Shown here piece by piece: positions 1-6,840 of a stretch of DNA of 14,785 nucleotides. The translations under genes and the position numbers were made by a program. Position 1 is the first letter of the stretch, and the number at the start of each line of letters is the position of its first letter. The stretch covers positions 1-14,785 of the forward strand of contig CAKROW010000061.1 in NCBI GenBank assembly GCA_934373235.1, given 5' to 3'. Under the pieces are notes generated by a model. That model saw nothing but the letters and a program-made list of their open reading frames with translations, searched no databases and was not told the DNA's origin. Origin of the DNA: an uncultured Blautia sp. GTDB lineage: Bacteria; Bacillota; Clostridia; Lachnospirales; Lachnospiraceae.

Positions 1-685
1 ATGTATATCCGATGATAATCTTGGATAATCTTTCTTTCAGGTCTTTGATGTCGCTTGCAAGACAGAGAACTGCCATAATCTCAGATGCAACTGTGATGTC
101 GTATCCGTCTTCACGAGGCATACCGTTTGTTCTTCCGCCAAGGCCGTCTACTACGTTACGAAGCTGACGGTCATTCATGTCAACGCAACGTCTCCATGTG
201 ATCTTTCTCGGGTCAATGTTCAGATCATTACCCTGGAAGATGTGGTTATCGATCATTGCTGCAAGAAGGTTGTTTGCCGCACCGATTGCATGGAAGTCAC
301 CTGTGAAATGAAGGTTGATATCCTCCATCGGAACTACCTGTGCATAACCGCCGCCTGCTGCACCACCTTTTACACCGAATACCGGTCCGAGAGATGGCTC
401 ACGAAGAGCTACCATTACTTTTTTGCCCATTTTCTGCATTGCGTCTGCAAGACCAACAGTTGTAGTTGTTTTTCCCTCTCCTGCTGGTGTCGGGTTGATA
501 GCTGTTACGAGAATCAGCTTACCATCTTTCTTATCGCTCTCTTTCAGAAGATTGTAATCGATCTTTGCTTTGTACTTTCCGTACTGCTCCAGATATTTGT
601 CCTCAATACCTGCCTTCTCTGCAATCTGTGTGATTGGAAGCATTTCGCACTCCTGTGCAATTTCGATGTCACTTTTAAATCCCAT
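1..685 (-). CDS. fhs: Formate-tetrahydrofolate ligase (formyl-THF synthetase), N-terminal part
   Basis: This enzyme joins formate to tetrahydrofolate with ATP, the first C1-loading step of the methyl branch of the Wood-Ljungdahl pathway, in the cytoplasm. I read 228 codons from ATG at 685 to the window edge with no stop; family members are usually about 555 residues, so more than half lies outside. The protein begins MGFKSDIEIAQ. The ATP-binding loop TPAGEGKTT is at residues 66-74, followed by the family hallmarks REPSLGPVFGVKGGAAGGGY and NLHFTGDFHAIGAANN and the WRRCVDMNDR block. An AGGGAGG ribosome site lies about 7 bases before the ATG, which fixes the start. The gene is preceded by a 135-base leader rich in inverted repeats. 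Its position beside the acs genes agrees with acetogenic use. Identification is very secure; the partial state is due only to the window edge. Confidence 0.97.
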   Translation of the reverse strand, partial: MGFKSDIEIAQECEMLPITQIAEKAGIEDKYLEQYGKYKAKIDYNLLKESDKKDGKLILVTAINPTPAGEGKTTTTVGLADAMQKMGKKVMVALREPSLGPVFGVKGGAAGGGYAQVVPMEDINLHFTGDFHAIGAANNLLAAMIDNHIFQGNDLNIDPRKITWRRCVDMNDRQLRNVVDGLGGRTNGMPREDGYDITVASEIMAVLCLASDIKDLKERLSKIIIGYT

Positions 686-711
686 AATGTTACCTCCCTT
701 TAGGTATTTTT

Positions 712-736
712 ACAGTTTCTAATCCCTTAAAACTGT
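712..736 (-). repeat. Inverted repeat in fhs leader
   Basis: A perfect 7-base inverted repeat (ACAGTTT at 712-718, AAACTGT at 730-736, 11-base loop) sits just upstream of the fhs ribosome site. It carries the same ACAGTT/AACTGT core as the inverted repeat at 793-816, so the two could pair with each other in alternative folds. It might be an operator or an RNA element; the sequence alone does not decide this. Confidence 0.4.
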
Positions 737-742
737 GGTTCT

Positions 743-765
743 ATAAAAACAGGTCCCACCCTGTT
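743..765 (-). terminator. Terminator-like hairpin between the DUF3786 gene and fhs
   Basis: Read on the minus strand: AACAGG, loop GTGGGA, CCTGTT, then TTTAT (a run of five T counting the end of the stem). The six-base stem is perfect and the T run follows directly, as in an intrinsic terminator. It is short, so it may be a weak terminator of the acsV unit or an attenuator before fhs. Confidence 0.5.
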
Positions 766-792
766 CTTAACTAGAGAATGTAAATCTATTAT

Positions 793-816
793 AACTGTTC
801 AGCCCGCCAAACAGTT
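793..816 (-). repeat. Inverted repeat just after the DUF3786-like gene
   Basis: The arms AACTGTT (793-799) and AACAGTT (810-816) are a perfect 7-base inverted repeat with a 10-base loop, starting 5 bases after the stop codon at 821. On the minus strand no T run follows, so it is not a standard terminator. A TATAAT hexamer on the minus strand at 788-793 touches the repeat, but the hexamer 17 bases upstream (AACTGT) is a poor -35 box. A role in mRNA 3' end protection, or as an operator for a weak fhs promoter, is possible. Confidence 0.4.
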
Positions 817-820
817 CCAT

Positions 821-1486
821 CTATGAAAGACATTTCAGGAATGTCTTCAGAGATCCAATGATCACGTCTCCCATAACAGCCATATCTTCGGCCGCAAAGG
901 AAACCGGAAAATTATCGGAAAACAATATCTGTGAAGACGGTGGAAATTCATCATCACCCTCCCACAGGATCATCTGAATCTGATATCCCGGAAAAATCTC
1001 CACCTGATAGGCCATATCGCCATGATCCACCGGAACTGCATGGATATGCTCCATGATCCCCTTAAAATCCTTTAATCTGTTTCCGTATGTAAAAGCCAGG
1101 CGTTTGATACACCGTCCGTCAAACTGACGGAGATATACCTCCCCCCAGGGCATTTCCCTGTAGGTCCTGTACTTTCCGCTTCCCAGAGATACATTTCCGT
1201 TCAGCAGAAAACGGATGGTAAGGATCCTTGCGTAGATCATTTCCTCAAGAGGATAAAATCCCATATCATCATCTTCATGAGTCACCTGAAAATCCGGCCA
1301 GGAAATATGATAAACTGTTCCCAGAAACTTCAGAGTCAGTTCTTTCTTCTCTGCATCATAGGGAATGGAGAGGCGTCCGGCAATTTCTGACGGATCTGCC
1401 TTTCCAAACTCCTCTGTGTAATGTTCCCAGGGCATTCTTTCCTTGCTGTCTTTTTCATAATTCAAGTCATTTATACTAAAAGCCAT
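821..1486 (-). CDS. DUF3786-like protein of unknown function
   Basis: A soluble protein of 221 residues with no signal peptide, no membrane segment and no obvious metal-binding cysteine motif. The sequence is rich in aromatic and acidic residues, with blocks such as WEHYTEEFGKADPSEIA near residue 20, a middle ISWPDFQV and FYPLEEMIYARILTIRFLL, and the late EIFPGYQIQMILWEGDDEFP. From memory this resembles the DUF3786 family, found in anaerobes and often near corrinoid or acs genes; I could not check this. The ATG at 1486 is 27 bases after the acsV stop and has a GAGG ribosome site, so it is probably co-transcribed with acsV. The context suggests a role around corrinoid protein activation or cofactor handling, but this is inference and no reaction can be assigned. 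The coding region itself is convincing: intact, in the operon direction and with a proper ribosome site. Confidence 0.8.
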   Translation of the reverse strand: MAFSINDLNYEKDSKERMPWEHYTEEFGKADPSEIAGRLSIPYDAEKKELTLKFLGTVYHISWPDFQVTHEDDDMGFYPLEEMIYARILTIRFLLNGNVSLGSGKYRTYREMPWGEVYLRQFDGRCIKRLAFTYGNRLKDFKGIMEHIHAVPVDHGDMAYQVEIFPGYQIQMILWEGDDEFPPSSQILFSDNFPVSFAAEDMAVMGDVIIGSLKTFLKCLS

Positions 1487-1513
1487 GTTTTACCTCTGCC
1501 ATTTTAGTCTGCA

Positions 1514-3454
1514 TTATCTCTTCTGCATTTCTTCCATAACAGACGGGAACAGCGATGTCTCCGTATGTGGAATAAAGCATGCACCTACAAACTCATCCAT
1601 ATAGGTAGGAACTGTTGAAAGCTCCAGATAGGTCATGTTGGATGCCAGCTCATAGGTCTTTTTCTCTGCCGGTGTGGAATGAAGCATCAGATAAGCACCT
1701 GTCAGAGAGGAGTTACCAATGTAATGGAACTTCTCAAGAGGGATATCCGGGAACATTCCGATATGTACTGCATTTGCCATATTGATTCCGCTTCCGATTC
1801 CACCTGCAACATATACATCATCGATCATGGAAACGTCAAAATCAAGAGAATTCAGCATAGTTCGGATTGCTGAGAAAATAGCTCCTTTGGCACGGATAAA
1901 GTTATCAATATCAACCTCTGTGATCTCTACATCCTTGGCGGAACCGGCTTCCTCCTCAAATGCGATCACATAGCTTCCCATTCCATAGTGATCATGACGG
2001 ACACGTTTGCCCTCTCGGACAAATTTCCCCTTCGGATTGATGATTCCTGTCATAAAGAGTTCACTGATCACATCAATGATACCGGAACCGCAAAGACCTA
2101 CCGGTTTTGTTCCCGGATCTCCTACGATCCTGTAAGTAGGCTCCATGGTCTCTTTATCAATAGTACATGCCTCAATAGCACCGTCTGTAGCACGCATACC
2201 GCAACTGATATCTCCACCCTCAAAGGCCGGACCAGCGGAACATGCACAGCTCATCATAAAATCAGAATTACCGAATACAAGCTCTCCATTTGTACCAAGG
2301 TCGATAAACAGAGAAAATTCCGGTCTGTTCCAGATCATACTTACCAGCGTACCTGCAGTGATATCTCCGCCTACATAACTTCCGATATTGGGAGCCATGA
2401 TAATATGTGCATCCGGATTGATCTCAATTCCCACATCCGATGCAAACAGAGAATTTGTTTTGAAAAATGCCGGAATATACGGTTCCATACGAAGAGGATC
2501 CGCATTGATCCCTGCAAAAAGATGATTCATTGTTGTGTTGGAAGCCACACACATCCGGTAAATCTGACTTTCCGGGAAATGAATGCTTCTGCACATTTCA
2601 TGGATCATCGGATTGATGGTTTCCCTGATCACAGCATCCTGCAGTTTCTTTCTTCCGCCTGGCTTTTCTGCCTCAATGATACGGTTGATAACATCCGCTC
2701 CAAAACGGATCTGTCCGTTACCGGAAGAACTTTTGGCCAGGATTTCTCCTGACTCCATGTTAATAAGAACTGCCGATACTGTAGTAGTACCAATATCCAC
2801 AGCAAGTCCGCCGATGATAACATCTTCCCTGCTGTCAAAAACATCATAGACAAACATGTCATCCGGTGTTGTACGGATCACACATTTTAATGAAAACTTA
2901 CTGCGTCTAAGTACATCCGGAAGTTTTCTGAGCACAGAATACGGGATCCTGATGCGTTTCAGGTTCATATATTTACGCAATGCCCTGGTCAGTCTCTCGT
3001 TGTCCGGCATGGTGTCATCCAGAGATGGCTCATCCATGTGTACTTCCACAATATCAAGACTGTTTATAAGTTCTATGCCTGCAGATTCTACTTCATGCTT
3101 GGCATTTTCAAATATAGCGATTTCTTCTTTTGAACTTAAATCGGCAACCTTCATCCGGCTCTTATATGCAGATGCAATATCCGGTACAAGTACCTCAACA
3201 TCCGCACTGATCTTGCTCATACAGGCCAGACGCCAGCCTGTTTTATACTCTTCATCAGAAATATGAAGTGTTTTTTTTGAGTCCAGTTCTCCGCTTTTTA
3301 ACTGTACCCGGCATTTTCCACAAGCTCCGTTTCCGGAACATGGGGCATCAATAGCCACATTCGCTCCACGAGCAACTTCCAGTAAATTATCCCCCGCATT
3401 GGCAAAAGCTTCTACCTTACTGCCATTTTCAAATGCAAATGTCACCTTAAACAT
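1514..3454 (-). CDS. acsV: Corrinoid activation protein AcsV (RACo-type, 2Fe-2S plus ASKHA domain)
   Basis: This protein uses ATP to drive electrons uphill onto the cobalt of the corrinoid iron-sulfur protein AcsC/AcsD, rescuing it when Co(I) is oxidised to Co(II). Its 646 residues match the family length. The N-terminal domain is a plant-type 2Fe-2S ferredoxin with cysteines at 39, 45, 48 and 78 (CSGNGACGKC, then RLAC). A linker and middle region follow. The C-terminal ASKHA ATPase domain starts with AVDIGTTTVSAVL (DIGTTT at 220-225), then VASNTTMNHLFAG near 303-315, FIDLGTNGELVF (DLGTNGE at 385-391) and CSAGPAFEGGD near 405-415. The ATG at 3454 follows an AAGGTGG ribosome site. A strong terminator separates it from acsE, so it needs its own promoter or read-through. 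Fifty or so leading bases between terminator and start show no clear promoter box. The DUF3786-like gene follows 27 bases downstream. Confidence 0.95.
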   Translation of the reverse strand: MFKVTFAFENGSKVEAFANAGDNLLEVARGANVAIDAPCSGNGACGKCRVQLKSGELDSKKTLHISDEEYKTGWRLACMSKISADVEVLVPDIASAYKSRMKVADLSSKEEIAIFENAKHEVESAGIELINSLDIVEVHMDEPSLDDTMPDNERLTRALRKYMNLKRIRIPYSVLRKLPDVLRRSKFSLKCVIRTTPDDMFVYDVFDSREDVIIGGLAVDIGTTTVSAVLINMESGEILAKSSSGNGQIRFGADVINRIIEAEKPGGRKKLQDAVIRETINPMIHEMCRSIHFPESQIYRMCVASNTTMNHLFAGINADPLRMEPYIPAFFKTNSLFASDVGIEINPDAHIIMAPNIGSYVGGDITAGTLVSMIWNRPEFSLFIDLGTNGELVFGNSDFMMSCACSAGPAFEGGDISCGMRATDGAIEACTIDKETMEPTYRIVGDPGTKPVGLCGSGIIDVISELFMTGIINPKGKFVREGKRVRHDHYGMGSYVIAFEEEAGSAKDVEITEVDIDNFIRAKGAIFSAIRTMLNSLDFDVSMIDDVYVAGGIGSGINMANAVHIGMFPDIPLEKFHYIGNSSLTGAYLMLHSTPAEKKTYELASNMTYLELSTVPTYMDEFVGACFIPHTETSLFPSVMEEMQKR

Positions 3455-3534
3455 CCGGTAACCACCTTTCTCGCCTCGTGAATCTTTTTGTCTTTCACCT
3501 GTGGCGCTGGGAGTTAGACTTAACTATATTTGTG

Positions 3535-3564
3535 AAAAAAGGCCAGAGGCCGAAGCCTCCAGCC
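3535..3564 (-). terminator. Strong intrinsic terminator after acsE
   Basis: On the minus strand the arm GGCTGGAGGC (3564-3555) pairs with GCCTCTGGCC (3550-3541) around a TTCG tetraloop, with eight Watson-Crick and two G-U pairs, and is followed at once by TTTTTT (3540-3535). This is a textbook rho-independent terminator, about 20 bases after the acsE stop. It marks the likely end of the main acsA-acsE transcript. Confidence 0.92.
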
Positions 3565-3584
3565 CTCTTAGAAATTCTGTTTGA

Positions 3585-4370
3585 TTAGATCTCCAGGTAG
3601 GAATCTGCGTAAAGTGTATTGCCCTTGAATACATCACAGGATTTGATTGTCTCCATAAGACGTAAATCGTTCGGGTTAACGATTGCAGATGTAAGACCGT
3701 TCATCATAGCCATAGCTACAAGAGCGGAATCCATGATCGGACGGATATGTTTTGGCATACCGTTACTGTTATTGGAAAGACCACCTGTAGAGTTCAGGCC
3801 CATCTCGGAGAACATCTTGATTGCCTCAAGAACTTCCATCTGCTTGTCCTGCATTCCTTTAACAACCAGGAACAGCGGGTCAAACCACAGATCCTCTGCA
3901 TCCATACCAAGACCAAGACCTCTCTCAAGCATGTTCTGGCAGTGCATCATACGCTCATCGTTGTCTGCTGCAACCATTCCTGAAGAGCAAAGTGCGATAC
4001 AGATTGCATCATTAGCTGCTGCAAGGTCGATATTGGAAATTCTGTCGCCGGCATCAGCAGAGTTTACGATCGGTTTTCCTTTGCTTCTGTTGTATACGGA
4101 GATACCAGCCTCGATTGCCTTCTGGTTTGTTGTATCCAGAGCAAGCGGAACATTATCAAACTCAGACTGAAGAAGCTGTACTGCCCATTTCATAAGATCC
4201 TCGCCATCATTCTCAGCAGGTCCGATGTTTACATCAAGGTATGTAGCACCTGCATCAAGCTGCTGTTTTGCTCTCTTGATGATCGGCTCAGGATCTCTCT
4301 CAGTAAATGCTTTATTTACTGCCGGTGCTGTTGTTGAAAGTCTCTCCCCAATTGTTACAAATTTTGCCAT
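3585..4370 (-). CDS. acsE: Methyl-THF:corrinoid iron-sulfur protein methyltransferase AcsE
   Basis: This cytoplasmic enzyme moves the methyl group of methyl-tetrahydrofolate to Co(I) of the corrinoid iron-sulfur protein, linking the methyl branch to acetyl-CoA synthesis. At 261 residues it has the normal length of this pterin-binding TIM-barrel family (about 262 in Moorella). Hallmarks in order: VTIGERLS at 5-12, LDVNIGPAENDG at 45-56, LALDTTNQKAIEAG at 76-89, NSAD near 103, WFDPL at 162-166 and GLSNNSNG at 197-204. N200 matches the active-site asparagine known as N199 in the Moorella enzyme, by my alignment from memory. The ATG at 4370 has an AAAGGAG site about 10 bases before it. It lies 105 bases after acsC, beyond two hairpins, and is the last gene before the strong terminator. 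Confidence 0.96.
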   Translation of the reverse strand: MAKFVTIGERLSTTAPAVNKAFTERDPEPIIKRAKQQLDAGATYLDVNIGPAENDGEDLMKWAVQLLQSEFDNVPLALDTTNQKAIEAGISVYNRSKGKPIVNSADAGDRISNIDLAAANDAICIALCSSGMVAADNDERMMHCQNMLERGLGLGMDAEDLWFDPLFLVVKGMQDKQMEVLEAIKMFSEMGLNSTGGLSNNSNGMPKHIRPIMDSALVAMAMMNGLTSAIVNPNDLRLMETIKSCDVFKGNTLYADSYLEI

Positions 4371-4403
4371 ACTCGTGTTCTCCTTTACATATTAGTAGGA
4401 TAT

Positions 4404-4428
4404 GGCTGTGCAGTAAGCCTGCACAGCC
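4404..4428 (-). repeat. Perfect 10-bp hairpin between acsC and acsE
   Basis: The arms GGCTGTGCAG (4404-4413) and CTGCACAGCC (4419-4428) pair perfectly around a 5-base loop. On the transcribed minus strand the next bases are ATATCC, so this is not an intrinsic terminator for acsC. On the plus strand it is followed by TTTTAT, but no plus-strand gene ends here. It most likely acts in the mRNA, as a processing boundary or a block to 3' exonuclease that sets acsC and acsE levels separately. Confidence 0.6.
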
Positions 4429-4436
4429 TTTTATAA

Positions 4437-4457
4437 CTGCCAGCATATACTGGTCAG
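4437..4457 (-). repeat. Second small hairpin downstream of acsC
   Basis: CTGCCAG (4437-4443) can pair with CTGGTCAG (4450-4457) around a 6-base loop, with one bulged base. It lies between the acsC stop and the perfect hairpin at 4404-4428, so the spacer carries two hairpins in a row. No T run follows on the transcribed strand. Confidence 0.4.
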
Positions 4458-4475
4458 CTTTTTCTTATCAGATGA

Positions 4476-5822
4476 TTATGCATCCATGTCTTTTAAGAAT
4501 TTCACAAGCTGTACTGCTTCTCTTGGTCCTACGATGATCTCCCATCCAGGAAGCTTAGCCTCAAGGTCACCCTTAAGAACTGCTACTTTACCAGGAATAA
4601 CCAGTCTTCTGCATTTAACCTTCGGCTCAACATTCTCTTTGATATACTCGGAGATGCTGTTTCCGGAGAATTTACCTGCTGCCCAGGATGTCAGTACGGA
4701 AAGTCCGCCGGCATCATTGATAACCAGATTAAGCGGAACACCGGAACGCTCCAGCTCGCCGGATACAACGAAATATGTAAGAGCAAAGTCTACTGTTGTT
4801 ACAACGAGAGAATTCTCGTCTGCTCCGTTCAGAGGATAGATACCCGGCTCTACCTTCATTGGCTTCTGCGGGTCTGTAAATACGTTCTGACGAAGTCCGA
4901 ACAGTGGAAGTGCCTCAGCATATGTCAGCTGCTCCATAACAACGATGGAACCATATTTCATAGTGAACAGGGAAGCAAGTGCTGCCTGTAAATGTTTGTC
5001 ACCCTTTGCGATCTTAACAAGGTTAACGATGGAAGGATAACCAAATGTTCTGTCCTGATTCTTAAGAGCCGCACGACGAACCTGTACAGTATTTGCAAAG
5101 GTCTCTTTGATGTCAGCTCCGGTTGTATCAAGTACAAGATTCTTGTTACCAAGTTTTTCAAGTGCTGCTGTAGTATCATATAATTCATTAAGATCCTTAC
5201 CGGATACTCCAAGAACAACGCCTGCGTCAGTAGCAACCTGGCTCATAGCCTCATAGTTGGAAGCATTGGCTCCGTTAAGAACCGGTTTGCTGTCCTTACA
5301 TACTTCAAGAGCAGCTTTTGCGATTTCAGGATCTGTACAGCCAAGGATCAGAGTTCTTCCAAGACCTTTAGCCTTCTCTACAAGTGCTGTATATTTTGCA
5401 GCATCAGCACCCTCACCGCAGTTTACATATACAAGCTCTACATGCATTCTCTCACCGATACGATCATAATCAACGTGCGGGATCTCTGCAAGTTTTGCTT
5501 CTACTTCTTCATCAGACATACCTGTGCAAAGTGCTACAGCATATCTTGTTTTGCTTACAAATGTTTTCTCATGTCTGAAAAGAACAGTCTCTCCACCAAG
5601 TGAAAACTCTCCGTCGCCTGTTCCGATCTTGATTGTTTTCATTGGCGGTGCAGTTGCCTCGGAAAGTGAAGCCAGTGCTTCCTCAGACATATGAGGACAC
5701 TGCTCAATTTTCAGTGCGCCCTGTGCAACTTTCATGGAGAAAGCCATACATGTAGGGCATCCACATTCCTTACAGTTTTTCTTTGGTGTTAATTTAAAGA
5801 TCTGAATACCATTCAGTGCCAT
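4476..5822 (-). CDS. acsC: Corrinoid iron-sulfur protein large subunit AcsC (gamma)
   Basis: This is the large subunit of the heterodimeric methyl carrier that takes the methyl group from AcsE and delivers it to the nickel site of AcsB. Its 448 residues match the usual length of about 446. The N-terminal domain binds a low-potential 4Fe-4S cluster used for reductive activation: cysteines 17, 20, 25 and 42 in NCKECGCPTCMAF and QCPHMS. A TIM-barrel domain fills the middle. The C-terminal part, with TYFVVSGELERSGVPLNLVI and GGLSVLTSWAAGKFSG, matches the cobamide-binding domain. The ATG at 5822 has an AGGAGG site 9 bases upstream and is 21 bases after the acsD stop, so the two subunits are tightly coupled. 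The neighbouring subunit, methyl donor enzyme and activator are all encoded here. Nothing is missing or broken. Confidence 0.97.
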   Translation of the reverse strand: MALNGIQIFKLTPKKNCKECGCPTCMAFSMKVAQGALKIEQCPHMSEEALASLSEATAPPMKTIKIGTGDGEFSLGGETVLFRHEKTFVSKTRYAVALCTGMSDEEVEAKLAEIPHVDYDRIGERMHVELVYVNCGEGADAAKYTALVEKAKGLGRTLILGCTDPEIAKAALEVCKDSKPVLNGANASNYEAMSQVATDAGVVLGVSGKDLNELYDTTAALEKLGNKNLVLDTTGADIKETFANTVQVRRAALKNQDRTFGYPSIVNLVKIAKGDKHLQAALASLFTMKYGSIVVMEQLTYAEALPLFGLRQNVFTDPQKPMKVEPGIYPLNGADENSLVVTTVDFALTYFVVSGELERSGVPLNLVINDAGGLSVLTSWAAGKFSGNSISEYIKENVEPKVKCRRLVIPGKVAVLKGDLEAKLPGWEIIVGPREAVQLVKFLKDMDA

Positions 5823-5843
5823 AACTTATAATCCTCCTATTTA

Positions 5844-6785
5844 TTACGCCAGTGCTTTTATCAGTTTGGAAATTGTCTTAACAGATTCCGGATGTCTTAA
5901 GATAACTGCATCGGAACCAGCCGCAAGGTCTGCTGCTGCTGTCTCAACTTCCATGTCGATTCCACGCTCATCCTGTGATCCCCACTCAGGCATATCTTTC
6001 TCAGAAGCTGTTGCTTCCTTGACATTCCATGTCTCTGCGGAAACAGGTGTAATAATAGGCATCTGCAGCATGTTATCGTTCTGTCCTAAAGCGGCACCTT
6101 TGATACGGTCCATAGTGGAAACTACGTACTCATATCCATATCCTGCTGCTGCACTACCGATATTCATAACGATCTTCTTCGGATCTACACCAAGCTGTGT
6201 AGTAACAACGTTAAGCTGTTTAGCAAGGTTGATATCAACGGCAGACTCAGCACCTACGATCTGGTTGTAAGCAAGACCTGCTGCTGCGCCGATTGCCTTA
6301 TAGTTCTCTTCCTTCTCGGAAAGGATCAGTGCATTTCTGCCCTGAAGAGCTTCTGCAACCTTCGGAAGGAGCTCTGCGTCCTTCTCAACATTCTTGCAGC
6401 CCTCTACAACAAGTGGACAGTCAACTGCTTCAGCAACTTCTTTTACAACTGCGATCAGCTCATCAATGGATTTGTTCACACCGTTCGGATCGCCGCCCTC
6501 AAGGATCAGTGCGACAAAGTCGGCACCTTCCATAGCTGCAGCTTTCTGAGCGATCTCACCCATTGTTGTTGCGCCTTCATAGTATGCCTTGATACCTTCA
6601 GATACACCCTCAAGACCCATATCAGAAATCTCTACACCGATTTTCGGGCAGTTCTCTGACTCTGCGTCAAAAGAGTAAAATGGGAATGTGCAATCCCCAC
6701 CAAATGTCACAGTCTTATCTCCGCTTCCGATTGTGACATCATTGATTTTTGCGTTAAACTTTTGTGGTTTCTGATTAAACGGCAT
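5844..6785 (-). CDS. acsD: Corrinoid iron-sulfur protein small subunit AcsD (delta)
   Basis: This TIM-barrel protein pairs with AcsC and helps hold the corrinoid between the two subunits. The product is 313 residues, near the family length of about 320. Recognisable parts are the start MPFNQKPQKFNAKINDVTIG, DCTFPFYSFDAESENCPKIG near residues 31-50, FVALILEGGDPNG near 90, and VMNIGSAAAGYGYEYVVSTM near 207-226, then a C-terminal region with DAVILRHPESV. The ATG at 6785 has a perfect AAGGAGG site 8 bases before it. It starts 55 bases after acsB copy 2; that short AT-rich spacer shows no hairpin. Gene order acsB-acsD-acsC keeps the two carrier subunits next to the synthase they serve. Confidence 0.96.
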   Translation of the reverse strand: MPFNQKPQKFNAKINDVTIGSGDKTVTFGGDCTFPFYSFDAESENCPKIGVEISDMGLEGVSEGIKAYYEGATTMGEIAQKAAAMEGADFVALILEGGDPNGVNKSIDELIAVVKEVAEAVDCPLVVEGCKNVEKDAELLPKVAEALQGRNALILSEKEENYKAIGAAAGLAYNQIVGAESAVDINLAKQLNVVTTQLGVDPKKIVMNIGSAAAGYGYEYVVSTMDRIKGAALGQNDNMLQMPIITPVSAETWNVKEATASEKDMPEWGSQDERGIDMEVETAAADLAAGSDAVILRHPESVKTISKLIKALA

Positions 6786-6840
6786 TTTGTTAGCCTCCTT
6801 AAAAATAATGATTAAAAACTACAGAGCTTTATTTATTATA

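Noticed and set aside
242..703. Plus-strand open frame (153 codons) opposite fhs
   Set aside because: The minus strand here is unmistakably fhs through to the window edge; the plus-strand translation is Cys/Phe/Leu rich and unrelated to any family.
1988..2752. Plus-strand open frame (254 codons) opposite acsV
   Set aside because: Antisense shadow of a clear gene with low-quality composition and no family resemblance.
4404..4428. Calling the acsC-acsE hairpin a terminator of the operon
   Set aside because: On the coding strand it is followed by ATATCC and not by T residues; the real terminator is at 3535-3564.
6786..6840. Possible regulatory site between acsB copy 2 and acsD
   Set aside because: The 55-base spacer is simply AT-rich with a normal ribosome site; no repeat or promoter stood out.
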